Source of the DNA: Thiobacillus sp. UBA6205 | GTDB taxonomy: Bacteria; Pseudomonadota; Gammaproteobacteria; Burkholderiales; Thiobacillaceae | Direction: 5' to 3' | Length of the DNA stretch: 9,230 nucleotides | NCBI GenBank assembly: GCA_002421825.1 | Contig: DISR01000053.1 | Span: 59,496-68,725, forward strand | In this document: positions 6,576 to 9,230 of the stretch, in pieces | Position numbering within the stretch: the first letter of the stretch is position 1 | Layout of the letters: the number at the start of each line of letters is the position of its first letter | The notes under the pieces: model-generated | Database searches by the model: none | What the model was told of the DNA's origin: nothing | Seen by the model: only the letters and a program-made list of their open reading frames with translations | Position numbers and translations under genes: made by a program

Positions 6576-7478
6576 CGCGACCGCCACCTGCCCCCTGCCC
6601 GCCTGCTTGGCCTCGTACATGGCCTCGTCGGCTCGGCGCATGAAATCGTCGACCGATTCGCCCTGCCGATGTTCGCACACACCGAAGCTGCAGGAGATCA
6701 CCCCGACCGGCTTGAGCGGTCGCTCGGCCAGCATTTTGCGCAGGCGCTCTGCCGTGTTGCTCGCATCTGCCAACCCGGTTTCGGGCAGCAACAGCATGAA
6801 TTCATCGCCGCCGACGCGCGCCAGATGCTCGGTGACCCGCACTTCATTCTGGACTTCCCGGCTGACGAATATCAGCACCTGGTCGCCGACGGCATGTCCG
6901 TGGCTATCGTTGATCAGCTTGAAGCGGTCGATGTCGAACATGATCAATGCCAGCGGGCGCCGGTAACGCTCGGCGCGCTGCATTTCCTCGTGCAGCAATT
7001 CGTAAAAGTGCCGCCGGTTCCAGATTTGCGTCAGCTCGTCGGTATCGGCGGCGGTCCGCAGCTGGTCTTCCAGCCTGATCCTGTCGCTGATGTCAACGTT
7101 GACGATGATGCCGCCGATGACCTCGCCGGCATCATCGCGAATGGGCATGGCGGAGTTGAGAATGACCTTGCGGGTGCCGTCGAAACACTCGATCTCGATT
7201 TCCTCGTTCAGGCTGGTTTCGCCCTTGCTGATGGCGCGTGCCGCCGCCCACTCATGGGGTTCGATGCGCTTGCCGGTGGCAACCCACCAGCCCTTGTACT
7301 CGCCGAACTGCTCAGGCTTTATGTAACGCGAACCCGCCCAGATTCTCCGGCCTTCGGGATTGCCGTAGATGATGCCGCCGTCGCGGTCCATGATCCACAC
7401 GCCGACCGGCAGGGCGCCCAGCACCGAGCCGAGCAGGCCGGGCATCTGCATCAGAGCATTTTTCTCGTTCTCCGTCAT
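6570..7478 (-). CDS. PAS-GGDEF diguanylate cyclase
   Basis: 302 residues from the ATG at 7478. Residues about 14-133 form a PAS sensor domain: LGALPVGVWIMDRDGGIIYGN near the start in pieces, and the PAC-like IRDDAGEVIGGIIVNVDIS. Residues about 140-300 form a GGDEF domain: DELTQIWNRRHF near 147, the metal-binding MFDIDRFKLINDSHGH near 180-195, and an intact GGDEF at 223-227. It should convert two GTP to cyclic di-GMP in response to a PAS-sensed signal. There is no membrane segment, so it is soluble. The position of the inhibitory RxxD site, five residues before GGDEF, reads RVTE (214-217), a conservative change that may weaken product inhibition. A GTG at 7484 is in frame, but the GGAAGG at 7485-7490 suits the ATG better. 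The gene lies 116 bp downstream of the LsrG-like gene. Confidence 0.93.
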   Translation of the reverse strand: MTENEKNALMQMPGLLGSVLGALPVGVWIMDRDGGIIYGNPEGRRIWAGSRYIKPEQFGEYKGWWVATGKRIEPHEWAAARAISKGETSLNEEIEIECFDGTRKVILNSAMPIRDDAGEVIGGIIVNVDISDRIRLEDQLRTAADTDELTQIWNRRHFYELLHEEMQRAERYRRPLALIMFDIDRFKLINDSHGHAVGDQVLIFVSREVQNEVRVTEHLARVGGDEFMLLLPETGLADASNTAERLRKMLAERPLKPVGVISCSFGVCEHRQGESVDDFMRRADEAMYEAKQAGRGQVAVAS

Positions 7479-7594
7479 GTCCACCCTTCCGCAAGCCCAC
7501 TATCGCCGTTTATTCAAGCTCGCCGCCGGCCGTCCATTACTGACTGCCGCTTTCCGATATTCATTCAAGCACATGGGCACGATTTCCGTTTGGC
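7479..7594. other. Spacer between LsrG-like and diguanylate cyclase genes
   Basis: 116 bp with no gene. It contains the 8-base direct repeat ATTCAAGC at 7512-7519 and 7563-7570, 51 bp apart. On the minus strand these read GCTTGAAT and could be regulator half-sites or -35-like TTGAAT boxes. I see no good -10 partner and no terminator hairpin, so read-through from dctP into the cyclase gene is possible. Confidence 0.3.
7485..7490 (-). promoter_or_regulatory. Ribosome binding site deciding the diguanylate cyclase start
   Basis: GGAAGG on the minus strand, six bases before the ATG at 7478. It directly abuts the alternative GTG at 7484, which argues against that start. Confidence 0.55.
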
Positions 7595-7891
7595 TCACGT
7601 CACAGGCAGCAGCCCAACCATGCGCTCGCCCCGACGCGGCTCGGCCAGCATGTCCGCGACCGCGTCGCGCCAGGCTGCGTAGTGCAGGGTCTGCTTGTGC
7701 AAAGCGGCATCGTGTTCGCTGCGGTAGGCTTCGTAGAACATGAAGCAGGTCGGGTCTTCGGGGTTTTGAAGAAAATCAAAACGCAGGTTGCCCGGCTCGC
7801 GGACCGAGGCTTCGTGGTTGAGCCGGCAGGCTTCGATGAAGGCCTCGGTGTGTTCCGGTTTGACGCGCATGTGGACCAGGGTCGTGTGCAT
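7595..7891 (-). CDS. LsrG-like antibiotic biosynthesis monooxygenase (ABM) fold protein
   Basis: 98 residues forming a single ABM (dimeric alpha/beta barrel) domain. The sequence lines up well with E. coli LsrG as I recall it: the MHTTLV start, RLNHEASVREPGNLRFDFLQ at 23-42, FYEAYRSEHDAALHKQTLHY at 52-71, and a C-terminal GLLPVT where LsrG has GLMP. LsrG isomerises the phosphorylated autoinducer-2 intermediate P-HPD. No lsr genes are present here, so an enzyme of the same fold acting on another small carbonyl compound, or a quinol monooxygenase role, is equally possible. GAGGA at 7897-7901 precedes the ATG by five bases. The gene follows the dctP stop by 30 bp on the same strand, so the two are almost certainly co-transcribed, pointing to a role in handling the TRAP solute or its product. 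Confidence 0.88.
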   Translation of the reverse strand: MHTTLVHMRVKPEHTEAFIEACRLNHEASVREPGNLRFDFLQNPEDPTCFMFYEAYRSEHDAALHKQTLHYAAWRDAVADMLAEPRRGERMVGLLPVT

Positions 7892-7921
7892 GGCTTTCCT
7901 CGCTGGAATGCAGAACGGTCT

Positions 7922-8998
7922 TTACTTAACGTAGTAAAGAAAGTTCTGGTACGGCGCCTCGGCGATCTTGAACCATTGGATCTGCGCGTCGCGGAAAGGC
8001 TTCCAGCTGCCGTACAGGGTCTTGAAGGCCGGGTTCTTTTTGGCCTCTTCGGCGTAGATTTCGAACGCCGTGCGGCGCGCGGCGAGCATGACGTCCTTGG
8101 GATAGGCATGCAGTTTCGCGCCCTGCTGCACCAGGCGCATCAGCGCCGGCGGATTCTTGGCGTCGTAGTCGGCCAGCATGCGCGTGTTGGCCTCGGCGCA
8201 GGCAGCCTGCAGCGCGGCCTGGTAAGGCTCGGGCAATGCGTTCCATTTCTGCCGGTTGAACAGGAAGGAGAGCTGCGGGCCGCCCTCCCACCAGCCGGGG
8301 TAGTAGTAGTGTTTGGCGATGCGATGGAAGCCGAGCTTCTCGTCGTCGTAAGGCCCCACCCATTCGGCGGCGTCGAGCGCGCCGCGTTCCAGCGCCGGGT
8401 AGATGTCGGGACCGGGCAGCGTCTGCGGCACGCCGCCCAGCCGGGAAATGATCTTGCCACCGAGGCCGGGAATGCGCATTTTCAGGCCGCGCAGGTCGGC
8501 CAGTGACTTGATCTCGCGGCGAAACCAGCCGCCCATCTGCGCGCCGGTGTTGCCGCCGGGAAACTGCACGATGTTGTATTCCTGATAGAGCTCGCGCAGC
8601 AGTTCCAGCCCGCCGCCCGAATACATCCAGGCATTCTGCTGGCGAGCGGTCAGTCCAAACGGCAGCGCGGTGTCGAAAGCGAAGGCCATGTTCTTGCCGA
8701 CATAGTAGTAGCCGGCAGTGTGGCCGGCTTCGACCGTGCCGGCCTGCACCGCGTCCAGCACCTGCAGGCCGGGCACCAGTTCGCCGGGCGGGAAGACGCG
8801 GATCTTGAAGCGTCCGCCGGTGATCTGCGCCACGCGCCTGGCCATGGTTTCGGCGGCGCCGAAAATGGTGTCGAGGCTTTTGGGAAAGCTGGATGCAAGA
8901 CGCCAGCCGATCTCGGGCAAATCCCTGGCCATTGCCGCCGGCAGTGCGCCAGCAAACAGGCCTGCCGTGGCGCCCTTGATGAAGTCTCGTCTGGACAT
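7922..8998 (-). CDS. TRAP transporter substrate-binding protein (DctP/TakP type), Tat-exported
   Basis: 358 residues. The N-terminus has a twin-arginine signal, SRRDFIKG, then a hydrophobic stretch with likely cleavage after AMA near residue 24. The mature protein is a TRAP solute receptor of the TakP/mannitol-chloroaromatic branch, with ITGGRFKIRVFPPGELVPG in the first lobe. Binding-site residues I recall for Rhodobacter TakP have counterparts: Gln154, Arg175 (GLKMRIPG, expected to clamp the carboxylate), Glu212 and Trp213 (AAEWVGPYDDEKLGF). This points to a 2-oxo acid or lactate-like ligand bound with a metal ion; it is inference from remembered structures. It should feed the DctQ and DctM permeases encoded at 3796-5729, although it lies on the other strand about 2.2 kb away. 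GGGGGAAG precedes the ATG at 8998. The LsrG-like gene follows 30 bp downstream. Confidence 0.94.
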   Translation of the reverse strand: MSRRDFIKGATAGLFAGALPAAMARDLPEIGWRLASSFPKSLDTIFGAAETMARRVAQITGGRFKIRVFPPGELVPGLQVLDAVQAGTVEAGHTAGYYYVGKNMAFAFDTALPFGLTARQQNAWMYSGGGLELLRELYQEYNIVQFPGGNTGAQMGGWFRREIKSLADLRGLKMRIPGLGGKIISRLGGVPQTLPGPDIYPALERGALDAAEWVGPYDDEKLGFHRIAKHYYYPGWWEGGPQLSFLFNRQKWNALPEPYQAALQAACAEANTRMLADYDAKNPPALMRLVQQGAKLHAYPKDVMLAARRTAFEIYAEEAKKNPAFKTLYGSWKPFRDAQIQWFKIAEAPYQNFLYYVK

Positions 8999-9025
8999 CG
9001 TTCTTCCCCCATTTGTTTGGGGAGA

Positions 9026-9031
9026 ATTATA
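9026..9031 (-). promoter_or_regulatory. Probable -10 box of the dctP promoter
   Basis: A perfect TATAAT read on the minus strand, about 28 bases before the dctP ATG. The -35 position falls in the GC-rich stem of the upstream terminator and does not match TTGACA, so an activator or a non-standard promoter would be needed. Just downstream, CCCC (9022-9019) can pair with GGGG (9010-9007), which covers part of the ribosome site. Confidence 0.4.
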
Positions 9032-9042
9032 CGGGCGCCAAC

Positions 9043-9067
9043 AAAAAGGGCGGCTTGCGCCGCCCTT
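9043..9067 (-). terminator. Rho-independent terminator, minus strand
   Basis: A perfect 9-bp stem (AAGGGCGGC at 9046-9054 with GCCGCCCTT at 9059-9067, four-base loop). On the minus strand it is followed by TTTTT then GTTGG. The T-run is only on the minus-strand side, so it ends transcripts arriving from the right edge and insulates dctP from them. Confidence 0.75.
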
Positions 9068-9098
9068 GGGATCGAGTTGATCGTAATTATGCAGTGGC

Positions 9099-9191
9099 CG
9101 TCATTGCGAGGAGGCGAAGCCGACGCGGCAATCCAGTCAAACTCGGCTTGGCCTTACTCAACTGGATCGCCACGCTACGCTCGCGATGACG
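9099..9191 (+). repeat. Dispersed palindromic repeat, copy B
   Basis: The ends are imperfect inverted repeats: CGTCATTGCGAG at 9099-9110 and CTCGCGATGACG ending at 9191. The arms continue to GGCAATCCAGT on the left and ACTGGATCGCC on the right, around a centre of about 23 bases. It is the same family as the element at 3092-3196, in opposite orientation. There is no coding capacity. It sits between the terminator and the stop codon of the putative right-edge gene. Confidence 0.78.
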
Positions 9192-9201
9192 ATTCAGGCA
9201 C

Positions 9202-9230
9202 TTACGCCGCCTTGGAGTACTTCTCCTTCA
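9202..9230 (-). CDS. Possible C-terminal end of a gene entering from the right
   Basis: On the minus strand the last bases read ...KEKYSKAA followed by TAA. Only eight residues are visible and no product can be named. Support is indirect: a minus-strand terminator lies about 135 bp further on, which implies that some minus-strand gene ends here. Confidence 0.4.

Noticed and set aside
6669..7682. 337-codon plus-strand frame over the cyclase gene
   Set aside because: Antisense shadow of the PAS-GGDEF gene, rich in H, Q, V and D.
7682..8506. 274-codon plus-strand frame over the LsrG-like gene and dctP
   Set aside because: No domain visible, and both minus-strand genes are clear family members with good ribosome sites.

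Overview
The window is GC-rich and tightly packed, with gene families and a gene order typical of a Gram-negative proteobacterium. The darP/pmbA divergent pair, the TRAP transporter of the TakP/mannitol-chloroaromatic type and the DUF3565 gene suggest a betaproteobacterium-like host. That assignment is inference from gene content, not from a marker gene.

Layout, left to right. On the minus strand, 1-837 is the N-terminal part of an AsmA-like DUF748 envelope protein, and 1096-1614 is darP (yjgA), a 50S ribosome assembly factor. Between them lies a 258-bp spacer with imperfect internal repeats. The strand then switches to plus: pmbA/tldE (1678-3030), a short spacer with a 7-bp tandem repeat and a dispersed palindromic repeat, then a run of close or overlapping genes. 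These are a TesA-like SGNH lipoprotein esterase, the TRAP small permease (dctQ), the TRAP large permease (dctM), an exported histidine phosphatase and a small DUF3565 protein. This run meets a minus-strand set tail to tail at 6570-6575. Read in its transcription direction that set is dctP (Tat-exported TRAP binding protein), an LsrG-like monooxygenase-fold protein and a PAS-GGDEF diguanylate cyclase. At the right edge are a minus-strand terminator, a second copy of the dispersed repeat and possibly the last codons of another minus-strand gene.

How the genes may fit together. dctQ, dctM and dctP would make one complete tripartite, Na+-driven TRAP importer, but the binding-protein gene is separated from the permease genes and faces them. 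Binding-site residues in DctP match those I recall for TakP, so a 2-oxo acid or related monocarboxylate is the best substrate guess. The esterase directly upstream of dctQ could release an acid in the periplasm for uptake, and the LsrG-like protein could act on a metabolite downstream; both are speculation from neighbourhood. darP and pmbA are housekeeping genes often found side by side.

I found no phage, insertion sequence, CRISPR array, tRNA or rRNA, and no convincing new multi-gene system. The points most worth checking are the repeat-derived 5' end of the esterase gene, the split TRAP locus and the dctP-lsrG-like pairing.
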